A stretch of DNA of 64,000 bases, taken from Dictyophora rubrovolvata. Lineage: Eukaryota; Basidiomycota; Agaricomycetes; Phallales; Phallaceae. Numbering within the stretch: the stretch's first letter is position 1; each line of letters begins with the position of its first letter. The notes below the pieces were generated by a model. That model was not told the DNA's origin. It worked only from the letters and a program-made list of their open reading frames with translations, and made no database searches. The stretch is from the NCBI GenBank assembly GCA_029959195.1, contig CP114121.1:1426001-1490000 (forward strand), given 5' to 3'. Shown piece after piece: positions 24,065 through 36,149 of this stretch. The translations under genes and the position numbers were made by a program.

Positions 24065-24796
24065 ATGACCTCCAAACGCCCCTCTCAGCTTTCCCCCATT
24101 TCCACCGAGCTTTCAGCTAAAAACAAGGACAAGCCAGTCCCGACCCCTTTAAGGCTGGACAGCCCCGGAGTCGAACCTTCCATACTGATTGGCAAAGTGC
24201 TGCAAAAGACGGTTCGGTCCTGCCGACACCCTATGATAACATTTCATTTCAGCGATTCGTCTGCCTATCAAATTCATGTCGAGGGGTATCACCCTAACCC
24301 AACTTTCCAAGGCGTCCCCAAGGTTAGTACGGTTCAGAGTAATACCCGACTCTTCGCTAAGATTTAACCGATGGTAATCAAGGAACTCGAGGTGAATACT
24401 TCATTTGAAGAGATGTTGAACTTGAGTCAGAACATGGATGGGCCGCTGGACTTGACGGTGACCAACTGCTCGTTTATTCGGCTCACCGACAAGGCATTCG
24501 AACGCAAACTACCTGAAGATCGTGAAGAAAGATGGGACCAGAATCATCTCGGCTTGGTACATAGCTTAATTTTGCTGCCTCCTCCACCTTCTTACAACCA
24601 TCGTTAGGCTTTCAAATTTAATGGTCGCCCTACATGGCACTGTGTCTGGGCAGCAGTCGTTGACCATGACGAGAAGTTTGGCGGCAGAGAAGTTTTTCGA
24701 AGCTATGAAGATGTTTATTTGCAGCGTGTAGCGTTCCCTCCATCGCCGAAATCACCAGCTCACCCCCGTTTCAAGTCGAGGAAACGCCGCAATTAA
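24065..24796 (+). CDS. Conserved fungal protein of unknown function
   Basis: Three exons, 24065-24322, 24383-24556 and 24608-24796, all phase 0, give 206 residues. After a Ser/Pro-rich start, residues from about 38 look folded: SILIGKVLQKTVRSCRHPMI, FHFSDSSAYQIHVEGYHP, then DGPLDLTVTNCSFIRLTDKA and GRPTWHCVWAAVVDHDEKF. The C-terminus is basic (PRFKSRKRRN), perhaps a nuclear signal. Alternating hydrophobic stretches suggest a beta-rich domain. I do not recognise a named family. It is divergently arranged with the MAPKK gene. Confidence 0.75.
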
Positions 24797-26953
24797 ATTT
24801 TAAACTTATCAACACAAAGAAAGAAATGTATAACCACCAGTAAGCATGTTGTCCTCAGTTTAACGTGTAACAATGGACTGTTGTTTGTTCAATTATAATA
24901 AATTATTTTTCATCCCATTACTGTTGTGTCTATTTGTGCTGTCAAAGGAATAGTTTTGGAAGAAACTTCTCTTCAAACTTCATTTTGTAGGTACATAATG
25001 TCTGTAACTGAAGAGTCGTGCGATTGAGACTCCGATGGCCATCCTGCTTCCAATCTACTTGAATCTTCTGTACCTTCGAGAGATAAAAACACATTTCAAA
25101 GCCTATCACCAAGTAACCAGTGGCACTGTGTATGAGATTCAATTTATTTCGTGACGCCCGCGGCGAGTCATAAAGTTATCTTTCAGTAGGGTCAAGAATC
25201 AGGATCCGATCCGTAAGAGTCTTTATTACTATAGTACCCGTATCAATTTCAATGCATGGTCAGACTTCGAAAGGCGTCTTGCTTCCTGACACTTTAGAGA
25301 AAAAATGCAGGAAGACTATCCGTTTGCCCATGGCCGTGCGTTTGCGGACGAACGAAGAAGTATTAAAGCCAGAAGAACCTCTGAACTGTGGGATTTTTTC
25401 TTGGAATATGAAATTAACCATTATTGGTAACTGCAAGTTTACAGCATTTTACATGACAGTCTTATTCCAGCTCCCTCAGGTTCCACCAATTGTAGTCAAC
25501 ATTGTCATTCATCGACATCACTTCCGATTCCCAGGGGATTTAAATAGCTCCTGCTCAGGTCTCAGTCCTTCAGACTCCCCTACAATATGGTCCGATAGAA
25601 CATTCTCCCCGCCTTCCCCCGCTTCCCCTTTGGCCTTTGGTAATTAAGAACTGTTTACGACACACGTCACATCGCTTCGACTTCTTTGATGGCACGCAAC
25701 AAGTTCTTTCTCTAGAAGATGTAAAATATGAAGTTCTACTGGACAGTCTCATCGCGAAAACAGCAGGGTGCCAAGCTTTAGAGGGACTATCTCAGATACT
25801 CCTCCACTTCTAAGGGCACCTAAATATACTTGACGTTAGTACTCGGACTCCTTGTCTTCTTCTCGTACGGTATACGGCCTCATGTGATTAAGTAAGGACA
25901 CAACTCGAGGCTTGCAGGGTTAAGTGAAACCTTGATCGCCTTTGCTTTGGTACTTATCGATCGTATGAGAAATTTATCTAATTTCTCCCCGGCTGGAGCT
26001 GTAGCTGTTGAGAAATGCGGTACGTAATGTTCAATAGCACGTTTATGACTTGCTGTTGATTTATGAAAAAAACAGTAGTGGGAATTAGATTGGCCTGGAG
26101 AAAATGGTTTTCCTTTATGTAGCAAGGGCCAGTCACAACTTGTGTTTCTGTATCGTTCGCCATTCAGCAATCATGAAGCAGGCACTGCCTCTAGCAATAA
26201 CGTGATTCCTGGAAATAGACGCGCCACAATGGTGAAAACGTTACTTACACGAGGCACGCCAGTTGGTCAGTTACGCCATGCGATAATATCTTGTGAATTA
26301 TTTCATTTTACCAGTCCAAGTTCGCTCCGATGATATGGAGTTTCCTTATAGATCTAATTTCCATCATATTCAATTAGCAATGTGATTGAATGGCAGTCGT
26401 TCTGATACCTTTATTAACCGTGATGAATTCAGTATCCCTGCGCACAGTACTAATTGTGCCGATCAGGACCTTGATCGATCTGTTGTAAACCGCAAAAATT
26501 AATGCGTATATGAGCCGACAAGATAAATACAGCAAGACGTAATGCGAAATCGATTCCCCCTACAATTATATATTGCCAACGAAGGAGATAGAGGCGTTAA
26601 AATTTGTCCGGATCTCCTACGGCCGGAAGAAATAAAAGAACGGTCCGAGATCATCATTATTATTACCATAAGTCCTTCAAGGACACGTTGTCGGCATCAT
26701 TGCTGCCAGGGGCTCTTCAAGTAACTTATGCAGACTATAGTGTACTAGCTTTCCCCCCCAAAGCGTGGGCAAATTCGACATTGAAATAACTAATTTGTTT
26801 CTAAAATTCAACTGGAGCAAAATAAATCAAATTCCCATTGAAAACCAGACATAATTGTTTCTTTCTCCTCATGCACACGGTGCGGCCTCGAGGCAACTTC
26901 CCAATTCGGAAACAGACGATCGGAGTTAACCGAACGTTCCCCAAAACCTGACT
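24797..26953. other. 2.2 kb spacer without a supported gene
   Basis: Contains one long open frame (25252-25647, 131 codons, ATG start, Ser/Pro-rich end) that could be an exon, but no joining exon or family resemblance was found. The rest has only short frames. The right end carries the promoter of the NAA50 gene. Confidence 0.4.
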
Positions 26954-27660
26954 ATGACACGTTCAGTTTCCTTTGCAAGGTAAAGTTCACAACTTGACGT
27001 ATCTTTGGCTAATCATTGATACCAGTGCTATTCTTTTGTACGTTTCAGTGTGACTCCCGCCAATTCTGGCACTGTGAGGAAGCTCAACAGTGTCTTATTC
27101 CCAGTCCAATATTCGGAGAAGTTTTACAAAGATATTTTATCTCCGGAGACAGAAAACTTTTGCCAATTAGGTTAGAGAAATCTGAGATATATCATCTACA
27201 ATTTTCAATCGCCCGGTTTAATTTCGTCTTAAATCATTTTTTTTTCCTTTAGTATATTTCAACGATATTCCGGTTGGGACATTCTGCTGTCGGATAGATC
27301 AGGGTGACCACGAGGGCGAAGGGAAGCTTTACTTGATGACTATGGGAATTCTCGCGGTAATATATATCCCTTCGAGCCTTTTTTTATGAATATCTCATCA
27401 CACTTCTTGACCAGCCCTATCGGTCGAGGCAGCTCGGAACCAAGGCTCTCCAAGAGATCGTATCTGCAGCCCGTTCACATATGAAGCCGAAGATAGTGGC
27501 TATTTACCTTCATGTCCAGGAGAATAATGGGGATGCCCGACGCTTTTATGAACGCCATGGATTCAAGGTCGTCGGACAGGACCCTGACTATTATAAGAAG
27601 ATTGAGCCTCACGGGTCTTGGATATTACAAATGGATCTCGTTCAAGACCAGACAAACTGA
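26954..27660 (+). CDS. NAA50: N-alpha-acetyltransferase 50 (NatE catalytic subunit)
   Basis: Four exons (26954-26979, 27049-27170, 27253-27356, 27415-27660) give 165 residues, the usual NAA50 length. It is a GNAT acetyltransferase that acetylates N-terminal Met of nascent chains at the ribosome. Family signatures in order: NSVLFPVQYSEKFYKDIL (substrate loop), VYFNDIPVGTFCCRID, YLMTMGILAPYRSRQLGTKAL (acetyl-CoA binding; the usual R/Q-x-x-G-x-G/A loop appears as RSRQLGTK), IYLHVQENNGDARRFYERHGF and DYYKKIEPHGSWILQMDL. The first exon encodes only eight residues. It converges on a zinc-finger gene. High confidence. Confidence 0.93.
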
Positions 27661-27911
27661 ACCTGTGCACGTGTTTTGAGGGCAAGTAAAATATATGTGA
27701 AATAGCTTCGCAAACGCAGCGAGTAGTTTGCTCAACTTTATCCGATATGCTTCATAAACAAAAAAAAACGCTAGTATACAGCACAAATGATTGAGAAAGA
27801 AAAAAGGCAGCAAGGGCAACATTACTATCAGCTACATTATCCTTTTGATCCCCGGGAGACTTAGCGTGCATCCAAAGAAAAAGGGCTCGTGAAGTTTGTA
27901 TATCCTGGGTA

Positions 27912-28536
27912 CTACATGCCACATTGTTTTTGAGACTATATGGCAAATGCCAAGGTTTGGCGCGTAAATAACGACTATAAGGTCGAGGCTATTTAGAATC
28001 ACCTGGTGTCGTCTCAGTGCATCTTTCCGACTAAACATTTTATTACAGCTTCCACAAGCGAATGGTTTCGCACCACTGTGCGAGTCCCTGAAACGAGCCG
28101 TTTTTTGAGATATTATTATGAAAGTCAATTATTTCACTCACCGGTGTCTTTTCAAATCATGCGAGCGGTCAAAGGATAGAGGGCACATATCACAAGGGTA
28201 AGGACGTGTGGGGGAAGCAGGATAAACAGGTTGAGGAGGAGAAGAACTAAGATGCGCGTCATATTGAGAATTCGGCGGGGAGTATTGTATTGGTTGATGC
28301 TGACTAGCGGGTGGTAGCGACGAAGGAGGATATCCAGGATAGACGGATGAGTTTCCACCTGTATAAGTCATAGGAGAGTAGTTGGACGTGTAGCTTGCTC
28401 CATTTCCGTATGGATGGGGGGACATGTAATTTGCATAGGAAGAGGATGTAGAGGGGGAAGTAGCAGGTGGTTGGAATCGATGGTCTTGTGGGGAGGGGTA
28501 TGATGAGCCGTTTGGTTTCACCGGTGCGTAGGCCAT
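27912..28536 (-). CDS. Small zinc-finger protein, one C2H2 and one CCHC finger
   Basis: Exons 28536-28142, 28087-28003 and 27935-27912 give 167 residues. The first 110 residues are Pro/Ser/Tyr-rich and disordered. Two adjacent fingers end the protein. Finger 1 has Cys115, Cys118, His131 and His135. Finger 2 has Cys143, Cys146, His159 and Cys165, whose last ligand is supplied by a 24-nt final exon (SQKQCGM). The linker HSGAKPF is close to the TGEKPF consensus, so DNA binding is likely and it would act in the nucleus. Without the last splice the frame runs on and finger 2 would lack its fourth ligand. No orthologue is named. Confidence 0.82.
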
Positions 28537-29938
28537 CTTTTTCGCGATTTGTGTCCAGGAGGGGTAGAAGCCTGACCGGGTGGGACCCTTCAGATTTAAG
28601 CTTTATATAATTTTAGCTGTTCTACCACCGTGCAAGCACGAAATTACTCAACACGGATCTAGTTCCATTTAAAAATCAAATCTTTCGGAACGAAGAGGCC
28701 CTTCAATAACCCGACGTATTGCTTCTTCATTATTTTCCATGAAAGACTATTTAAGACGAAAATGCCGATAATGATAGTATAATCTTTGTGAATCATCGGC
28801 TGCTCGGAAGACCACCTGAAAAGCCTTGAGGCAAGCGATCCAGTGAAAGGAAACGAGAGACCGGTACAAAGTATCCGATGAGACTATCCCACCTCCCAAG
28901 GATGGTAATGAAAACGTGGTTAGAAGGCGCGCAGCATCGTGAAGATCCTTTCCTATAAATCCGTTCGTGGGCGTATCAGGTTTAGATCGACTTGATGTGG
29001 GTTTCCCTACCTGCACCTATGATTAAGGCATTTTTTCGGCGTTACGAAAACGGTATTTTTGTAGATCGTGCACTACGGCTGAAAAACGCCGATTATGCAA
29101 CATTTTGTGGGGGAACAATAAAATTGAAGGTCAAAGCCAGTACTTTTCCTGCGGATTAAAAAGTATATTTAGGTATTCAGAATCTGATCGATAAAGTGGT
29201 ATAGTCCCCCGAGTTTAAAAATCGATTAGGTGGTTATGACTTGTGACATTGTAAACCGAGACAATATGCAAATATTCTTTCATTAAATCGAATTTGACCG
29301 CTGAATGGTCAGACCCTCTCAGGCCTCAACGAGCTCAGGGATTGGAAAAAGGTTTTTGATTTTATTCCCGGGGATCCTGAATAAACTAAAATAAATTGAA
29401 TAAAGTTAATAACCAAATCTCTTACTAGGACGCCGGACTGCCAATCCAATAATAGCTAAAGAGCACGTTGGGGAAAGAATGATGAACATTCAATGGCATC
29501 TGAATCCTACAGATGACCGCAGGTGTAGAGGCAGGGCCTTAATATTATCCAGAAAGCAGCCTAGACGGAAATTTAATTGATTTTTCAAAAGAGCGTGGAG
29601 TAAGTAAAGATACTCACGTTGAAAAAAAAAAAAGTAGCCGCTAGGTAATTTTTTTTAATTGTCAAGCAGTATGCCAAAGGTAATGAGCATGCGCACCTTC
29701 AAAGACAGTCACAGCGATGGTTTTTTTTTTTCAAGTTACGTAACCTGTTCATTTCTAACCATACTCGTGTATTTCATGATTCAGACGTGATCTTTTACAG
29801 GATTCTTTGGAGTTTAGTTGTGCTCAAAAGCATTGCCAAATTGCAAGGTTACTTAAGTACTTACGTAACATGCTGAGGAAAAATGATGTATAGTATCTTC
29901 ACAGCTCGTTTTTGTTCTTCCTAAACTACTATCTATTC
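28537..29938. other. 1.4 kb spacer between zinc-finger and DNA ligase genes
   Basis: Divergent spacer that must hold both promoters. Open frames of up to about 90 codons are present but resemble nothing and lack splice partners. No MCB-type ACGCGT element is seen ahead of the ligase gene. Confidence 0.45.
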
Positions 29939-32900
29939 ATGTCTTCCAAGCGATCTTCACCAGAGAAAAAGACCAGTCCGAGGAAAAAGGTGAAAGCATC
30001 TCCAGGGCAGTTAATATTAGACCAATTCTTTTCTTCAAGCAACACGGTTTCTTCCACCTCAGCACTATCACCTGGCAGGACAAATAACTCAGATGGAGAA
30101 TCAACGACTGAAAAGAGCAGATCTGAAATTATTCCTGATGACACGTCTTCTTTCAAGAGCTCGCCGCGGCGGTTGCTTGATTGGGAATTGTCAGTCGACT
30201 CGGACGTTGTTGGCACCTCGCCTGATCTGGAAATTATCGATGAGACAGCGCCAAACAGTCATTTGGCCTCAAGGCAATCGGGTAAGTTTTCGTCCTCACA
30301 ACGCTTTCTTTTGATCCTAGGGAAAGAAATCATTAGAAGTCCTTGGAGAACGCGACATTTATCCGAGTACCTCCCAGTTGACGTTGACAAACTCGAAGCC
30401 TGACGACAATCATTGTACTCGTCCCTCTTCGCTGAATTCCCTTTCAAGATCCATCTCGATCGATGTCACTTCTAAATCACCCTCTGTAACGTATCCCGAT
30501 TTGGCTATCGATCCATTTCATTTCGTTGTCGATCCTTGTCCGCCATGGTCTCCTGCCAGCTATTCTTTTCTCGTTCATGCTCTGACCACTCTTTCGAGTA
30601 CTCGTTCGCGAATTGCGATAATCAATACACTTACAAATTATCTTCGTTGTGTTATATTATGTCATCCACCTTCCCTTGTTCCCTCTCTTTATCTTGTGAC
30701 GAATAGTCTCGCCCCGTCTTATCTCGCCGTCGAGCTAGGTCTAGGTCCTTCGGTTATTACTAAAGCGCTACAGCAGGTCTCTGGTCTCTCGGCGGCTGCC
30801 TTGAGCAAACTATACAAGTCTTTGGGCGATCCTGGAGATGTCGCCTTTGCGGCTAAATCTTCAATTCGGACACTGATTCCTCATGCACCACTCACGACGG
30901 TTAACGTTTATGAGATCATGTTAAAAATTGCTCACACACAAGGTCAGGGATCTCTTAAGTCAAAGCAAAGGCTTGTGGAGAAGCTTCTACTGTCAGCCAA
31001 GGGTGAAGAATCGAGATATCTCGTCCGGACCCTTTGTCAGAATCTACGCGTCGGAGCAGTACGGTATGAAAAATAAATGATTTTTAATGAAGTTTTTATT
31101 AGAATCCTGCTCCTAGAAATTCCATAATCTCGGCTTTGGCCAGAGCTATGGTTTTCATTAAGCCAGGCTATCAAGCGCCGGAACCATCAACTCTTGACTC
31201 CCTTCCTCCTCATGCAATAAACAAGGTGATAAGTTCTGATAAAAAAGGAGATAAGATCACAAGGTCAGACAAGGGGAAAGATGAAATGGCTCAATCATGT
31301 CTTCGCGCCGAAGGGATATTGAAACACGCATTTGTCATCCATCCTAATTTGGATGATATCGCTGGAGCCTTGCTAGACGGCGGTTTGAATGCCGTTTCAG
31401 AGCGTATTACCTTGTCGGTTGGTCCGTTGCGTCTCAATCTCAATCTCCCTCCTATTCAACAAACTCTGATATATGAGTTTTTCTTAGGTGTTCCGCTTCA
31501 TCCTACGCTGGGTTCGCCAGCAAGGTCTCTGGACGAGATCTATGAGAGATTGCAAGATCAGGCCTTCGCAGCTGAACTCAAATATGACGGACAGCGGGCT
31601 CAGATACACGCGTTACAAAAGGAAAATGGAGAGGTGTTCGTAAAAATATTTTCGCGTCATTTAGAAGACATGACAGAAAAGGTTTTATGATTTTTTTTTG
31701 TTTATTTTCCCACTTGTTCATTTTATATCACGCTTCCTTTCAAGTATCCCGATGTCGTAGCACTCGTTCATCGACTCATTTCACGCTCGTTCACCTCCCA
31801 GCTGAAACTTTCGTCGTTTATTATTGATTCCGAGATTGTTGCTGTTGATCCAGATACTGGCGACCTAAAGTCTTTTCAAGATTTATCGCAGAGAGCGCGG
31901 AAAGACGTACGTGTAGAAGATATCAAGGTGTCGGTCGGAGTATATGCCTATGATATGATGTTTCTCAACGATGAAGTATGTTTTCAGTGTCACTGTAGAT
32001 CTTTTGTCCGTTATATATTCATAGCAATGCCCATAATAGACACAAATTGAAGCACCTTATCGACACCGACGCGATCTTTTATATAGGTTTCTACCAGTTT
32101 TGATTCCCGAGATCAAAACCGTTGCTAGATTTTATCACGCTGAGAAATGCGACAGTGAAGAGGGTCAAGGGGCGATTGAGGAATTCTGGGCTACAGCTGT
32201 CAAGGGCCGTGCTGAGGGCTTGATGATAAAAGTGTGGAAATACTTTCTCCCCATTCAGAAATCTATTACTAATTCTCGATAGTTACTGGACCACGGTGAA
32301 CTCGATTTGGACGATGTGTCGTCGACCAAAAGCAACAATAAATCTAGGAGGAAACCTTTACCGGCTTCTTATGAGCCTGGTATGATTAATGATCAATTTA
32401 ATTAATAGTGTCTTTGTTTACTGAGATATCAAAGATAAACGGACAATGGCTTGGATAAAGCTCAAGAAGGATTACGTGGAAGGACTTGGTGACAGTTTGG
32501 ATATGGTGCCAATAGGTATGTATATGAGGAGTGAGCAGCCCGGATGTCAGCTTATGTATCTCGACTTTAGGTGCATGGCACGGAAACGGCAGAAAAGCTT
32601 CTTGGTGGAGTCCTGTCTTGTTAGCAGTCTGGGATCCCTTTAAAGGGGAGTTCGTGGCCATTTGCAAGTGTATGTCTGGTGAGTGAGTAGAAAGGCGTGA
32701 CGATTGTTGAACCAACCTAAATACCAGGATTTTCCGATGCATTTTATAAGGTACCGGTATTGTCGGCAACATTATGTATTTTTCTCAGTCTTGAAACATT
32801 TGCGCAATGAATTAGGAAATGAAAAAGAAATACGCTGAGGATGGGGAATATTGTTCTATTACATCAAAGTGGAATTGCAACGCAGGAGGTGACTTGAGTG

Positions 32901-33322
32901 CTCGGGCCAAGCAAAAGGGACATTTACTCATTCACACAATTTGATTAGGATTTTCTCCTTCGGTTTACTTCAAACCTTCTGAGGTCTGGGAAATCCGTGG
33001 CGCCGAGTAAGCACATATATATCCTTAGCGAGCTCTCACAATTAAATCTTTGTTGAGTATCACACTGAGTCCGGTTTCACTTGCTGCCCGTGAACTTACC
33101 TTCAAGGACAAAGGGCTTAGTCTTCGATTTCCCAGGTTTATAAAAGTGAGAAACGACAAAGATCCTGAACAAGCCTCGTCCACAGAATTTCTTGCGGATA
33201 TGTGGCGTCACCAAGAGAATCGGGGGAAAAAAGAGCAACATGTCGATGAAGGGGACTTAGTTGAACTTGATTGGAACTCTAGTGAAGAGCTGACGTCAGG
33301 TTCAGAAGCCGGGCCAGCGTAG
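29939..33322 (+). CDS. CDC9: ATP-dependent DNA ligase I
   Basis: Twelve exons: 29939-30281, 30337-31063, 31117-31681, 31745-31975, 32040-32231, 32283-32379, 32435-32515, 32571-32678, 32728-32750, 32816-32888, 32949-33006, 33058-33322, giving 920 residues. It seals Okazaki fragments and repair nicks in the nucleus. A PIP box (QLILDQFF, residues 24-31) follows a basic nuclear signal ([10 protein letters not shown]). The DNA-binding domain has the LRVGAVR block. The nucleotidyltransferase motif [13 protein letters not shown], puts the AMP-accepting Lys at about 512. Later motifs are [37 protein letters not shown] and GAWHGNGRK. In two introns the nearer AG must be skipped to keep frame. Confidence 0.95.
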
Positions 33323-33784
33323 TTGTCGGACGGGGTGCTTTCACCTAAATTTTTTATTTGAAGCCTGCTTGGTCACAGTGGCAAGTGGAAGAAAGCGTGT
33401 TTCCTGTTACTAGCTATTAGTAAGTCGAAATATCATAATGCATTGTAAGACTAGTATGTATATGTAGATTAAATAGGTTGCTTTGAGATACGCAAAGCAG
33501 TGTAAAATTGTAGGATTTAATAAAATGGTGACCATCAATGCATGCATCACTTCAGTCCCTGTCCACTGTCCAATGGGCAGTCCACAGCGATGGCAGCTCT
33601 GCTTTGGGCGCTTACCGGTCTCCATGCCCGTGGTGCTTCTACTTAAGAGATACGACTTTCGTGTGTTGCAGGCCTTCATACGTTTTCATTCCTTCCCGAA
33701 GCATAGATTGCTTGACTTTATTCTTTCTTGATTCTCTGTTTATTCCAAGCCTTCTTTTTTTCCGAACTTTTCTATTCATCGACC
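33323..33784. other. Spacer between DNA ligase and membrane protein genes
   Basis: About 460 bp, no supported gene. Pyrimidine-rich sequence (CTTT-rich, about 33720-33780) precedes the next ATG, as is common in fungal promoters. Open frames on both strands overlap and look accidental. Confidence 0.45.
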
Positions 33785-34405
33785 ATGGGTGTTTTCATCT
33801 GGCATGATTGGGCTCATTTCGTAGCGGTTACAGCTTGCATCTGTACGTTTCGGTCATTGGTGCCGTTTCAAAACTGACTTTCTTTTAGACAGTGTTTGGG
33901 CAGGCTTTTGGGGTTTAATTTACCGCAAGTTCTTTTGGGATTTCGTCAATGGTACACTTCGTTTCCCTGGCGGGCTCCAGTATGTTAATCTGCCATAGCT
34001 AAATCTCCCGCATCCTAACATGTTTCGGTTGTCATGTAGACCTGCTAATCAGGACAAAATATTCGTTAACATTATTGTGAAAGTTCCCATTGTCCAGATT
34101 ATTTCAATCATTATGGCAGTCTTCCTCCTTGCCCTAGAGATGGGTCTGCCGCCTCTGAAGAATACAGCTTTATGTCGTAGTTGGATCCCTCGCATCGTGA
34201 TGTTTATGATCCTGGCCTTTTTTACGATACTGTTTTATCAAGTAAGTGAAGACATGTTTTGGTAGGGAAATGCATACTTATATGACTCTTTTCGCAGGGG
34301 ACGAATGCCGCTCTCTACTCAACAGTTGCGGCAGCGGGGTACACGATGGCTCAGTCTCGTGGTGAGACCACGAAGAATAAGAATAGCGACGAAGGAAAGG
34401 CTTGA
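33785..34405 (+). CDS. Small multi-pass membrane protein, basidiomycete-type, unknown function
   Basis: Four exons (33785-33842, 33889-33979, 34040-34241, 34298-34405) give 152 residues. Three to four hydrophobic segments are visible: around AHFVAVTACIYSVWAGFWGL, then VPIVQIISIIMAVFLLALEM, then WIPRIVMFMILAFFTILFYQ, then ALYSTVAAAGYTMA. The C-terminal tail is polar and charged (SRGETTKNKNSDEGKA). It matches a conserved uncharacterised membrane-protein family I recall from Agaricomycetes. The KFFWDFVNG segment after the first helix is a conserved-looking loop. The membrane it sits in is not known. Confidence 0.85.
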
Positions 34406-34650
34406 AAAGCAGATTATTTTTTTGTCGTGGCAAAGGGTCCCATTGACAAATTTTTTTTACCTTCCTTCACTGTCTGTCGTTGTTCCATATTGTCAAAACA
34501 TCTTTAATTATATTTTTGAGTTTTGATATTGATTGATGCTCCCATCGATGAAATCAAATAAAAGATGTAAATTCCAAATCACCGCCCAGTGAAATATACG
34601 CCGTATGTTATATAAGTGCCAGATGGATTGCCATCAATCGTGCCGGCAAG

Positions 34651-36020
34651 ATGACAGTAAACTCCAACCTGGAGCAAGAATCGCAAATAATCTCCCGATT
34701 ACCTAGCGCGTTTCAGAAGGCAGTCGAATCTAGTCAATTGTTTTTTTTTCTCTTCTACACTCAATGAGCACGCTGAATCAGAGATCGAGGTAGAGAAGTC
34801 ATGTCTTTCTTCGTATCGGGGAATCTAATCATCAAGAACACATCGCCTAGTTCCAACTACGTATTTGTCCGGCACTCCAAAAGAAACCGACTGCAATTAC
34901 CCAGTCTAAAGACGCCGAAAAGCCAAAAGATCCATTTGCCCAACCATATGTAGCCGAGTTGTATGTTGGTGATCTCCAACCTGAGGACGGCGAGGAGGAG
35001 TATGCAGTCTTGGCAAGTTCGATGGCCCTTCATTTGTTCAAATTTTCATTTATAAAAGAAATAGTTGAACAAGTTCTCAGTCGTGGAAAAGCATTTTCTC
35101 TTGGTTACAAAAGGTATGTCAATGGTTTGTTGCTCTGTGCTGTAATTATGAAACTTATCACCGCTTGTGAAGAATACTGTTCTCAAACTTCACCCCTTTC
35201 ACCGTCAGATTTACTGGTTCGTCCTATGCATTGCGCGTATCACTTATCTTGATCGGTCTTTTGTTCAGCAAAGCTATCTACTTCTCCTAGCCGCACGACA
35301 AGATGGCCAAAATTACATTGCCTTTTATAATTGTTCGTTTATGACTAAATTTTCTCAGTTTATCATTCACATAAAGTAAACGAACACGAATATATGTAGG
35401 TGGCAATGTCAGTGGTGCAAGTCAAACACATAAACACATACAATTTCTTCCCGTCAAGAGTCTTCCCATTGAGAAGTTGGCCAATATAGTCCATGATGTA
35501 GAACCTAGTAAGTCATGCCTGACGATCAAAATACCGATTTGCGTTAATCTTCGATCACGTATACAGTAAGACCATTTGTCATTTCTCGACTGCCATACGC
35601 ACATGGCATCATCCGCTTCCCGTCCAGTTTACCTTCGTTACCAAAAGAGGATATCAAATACACTTTGGTGGATGGTTTTTTGAAATTGCTCGATTTTGCC
35701 GTAATGACTACAAGGTACAATGAGGATCAACAGCCTGGGCCTCCTTCATACAACGTCGTAATGACAACAGAACACTTACATCTGATTCCGAGGAGCAGGG
35801 AGGTCTATACGTTGAAATCTGGTGATGTAAATGTCTCTGACAGGACTTCTCGTGTTTATGGTTAAGTATTTCATAGCCCATCAGTGTGAATTCTTTAGGA
35901 TTCAGCGGCATGATGCTTGTTAAGAGTGAAGAGGAGTTGGAAGCCGTCAAGGATGAGGGCGTCCTGAAAATCTTGGAAACGGTTGGAATGAAGAAATTCG
36001 AAGAATTTTTTACGATATGA
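34651..36020 (+). CDS. APA2: Ap4A phosphorylase / ATP adenylyltransferase (Apa1/2), with apparent one-base frameshift
   Basis: Exons 34651-34789, 34851-35012, 35065-35113, 35173-35216, 35269-35332, 35400-35507, 35567-35860 and 35899-36020 give about 326 residues. The enzyme splits diadenosine tetraphosphate with phosphate to ATP and ADP. Family blocks: FQLRICPALQKKP, LNKFSVVEKHFLLVTK, SQTSPLSPSDLL, GNVSGASQTHKHIQFLPV (the HxHxQ active-site motif), and FSGMMLVK near the C-terminus. Exon 1 contains a run of nine T (34741-34749); eight would keep the frame into SSTLNEHAESEIE, so either the sequence has an extra base there or the gene is damaged. Intron 2 uses a GC donor. The identity is secure. 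Confidence 0.88.
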
Positions 36021-36149
36021 CAAAATAGAATACAGGGAATTGTTACCGAACTGAGATAAAATAAAACGATATCATGTACAGATTGCAATCACCCCGAGTC
36101 TAAGTTCAAAGTCCGAGCCCAACAGCTTCAACACTGTTTGTCGCATCGC

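Noticed and set aside
24160-24180. tRNA-like B box on the minus strand (GGTTCGACTCC)
   Set aside because: It lies inside a coding exon, the flanking bases do not form a T stem, and no A box sits at the right distance.
25252-25647. Plus-strand 131-codon frame with an ATG
   Set aside because: No joining exon, no recognisable domain, and similar-length chance frames occur nearby. Left as a possible exon only.
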